Positions 15,361 to 15,488 of a stretch of DNA of 15,488 nt are shown piece after piece. The notes under the pieces are model-generated. The model was not told the DNA's origin. It saw only the letters and a list, made by a program, of their open reading frames with translations, and searched no databases. Each line of letters begins with the position of its first letter. Within the stretch, counting starts at the first letter, position 1. The stretch is from contig CAIWDQ010000290.1 in the NCBI GenBank assembly GCA_903911455.1, forward strand, positions 1-15,488. The letters are read 5' to 3'. Origin of the DNA: an uncultured bacterium (GTDB taxonomy: Bacteria; Bacteroidota; Bacteroidia; Bacteroidales; JACABE01). The position numbers and the translations under genes were made by a program.

Positions 15361-15488
15361 ATATTTTAATATTGTTTTACAATTTAAAGTAATTTAAGTA
15401 CTCAAGGCATTCAAGTTCGTATGTTTGCAAAAAATAAGTTTCAGAAATAATTACTAAGTTTGTATTGTAGTAAATAACATTAATAATA

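Overview
The window looks like chromosomal DNA from a member of the Bacteroidota. The evidence is A+T-rich intergenic DNA, a fused SecDF, a large secreted protein with a type IX secretion (T9SS) C-terminal sorting domain, a Bacteroidota-style MerR/B12 regulator, and several candidate promoters of the Bacteroidota type (TTTG or TTG, 19-20 bp, TAnnTTTG). The genus cannot be given from this sequence. I see no intact insertion sequence, phage gene, CRISPR array, tRNA or rRNA.

Layout. Positions 31-5058 (minus strand) hold secDF, an ECF sigma factor with its own promoter and intrinsic terminator, and a MerR-type regulator with a cobalamin-binding-like C-terminus. The regulator diverges from radC (5186-5887, plus). 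Behind radC is a degenerate array of about 42-bp repeats (5901-6128). Positions 6265-9237 (plus) hold a polysaccharide-deacetylase-like protein and a FemAB/GNAT-like acyltransferase, which form a likely pair, then uracil phosphoribosyltransferase. A MacB/FtsX-type ABC permease follows (9277-10515, plus). It converges on a 960-residue T9SS surface protein (10704-13586, minus). The space between them holds a 9-bp tandem repeat, a strong hairpin terminator and a REP-like palindrome. The last 1.9 kb is gene-poor: a 964-bp intergenic stretch with ten copies of a 21-bp repeat, one unrecognised 208-residue protein (14551-15177), a 7-bp repeat, a terminator and a second dispersed-type palindrome.

How the genes fit together. 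Most are housekeeping or envelope genes: protein export (SecDF), envelope polysaccharide chemistry, an ABC permease and surface display. The most system-like part is the MerR/B12 regulator next to an ECF sigma factor. This recalls the LitR/LitS light-response pair of Streptomyces, but here the cobalamin-contact motifs are altered (W-x9-EC instead of W-x9-EH, and ExHxxE instead of the usual D/ExHxxG). The second recurring theme is short tandem arrays of unrelated unit length (42, 9 and 7 bp) lying directly downstream of stop codons, plus a free-standing 21-bp array. I do not see a complete new defence, mobile or biosynthetic system.
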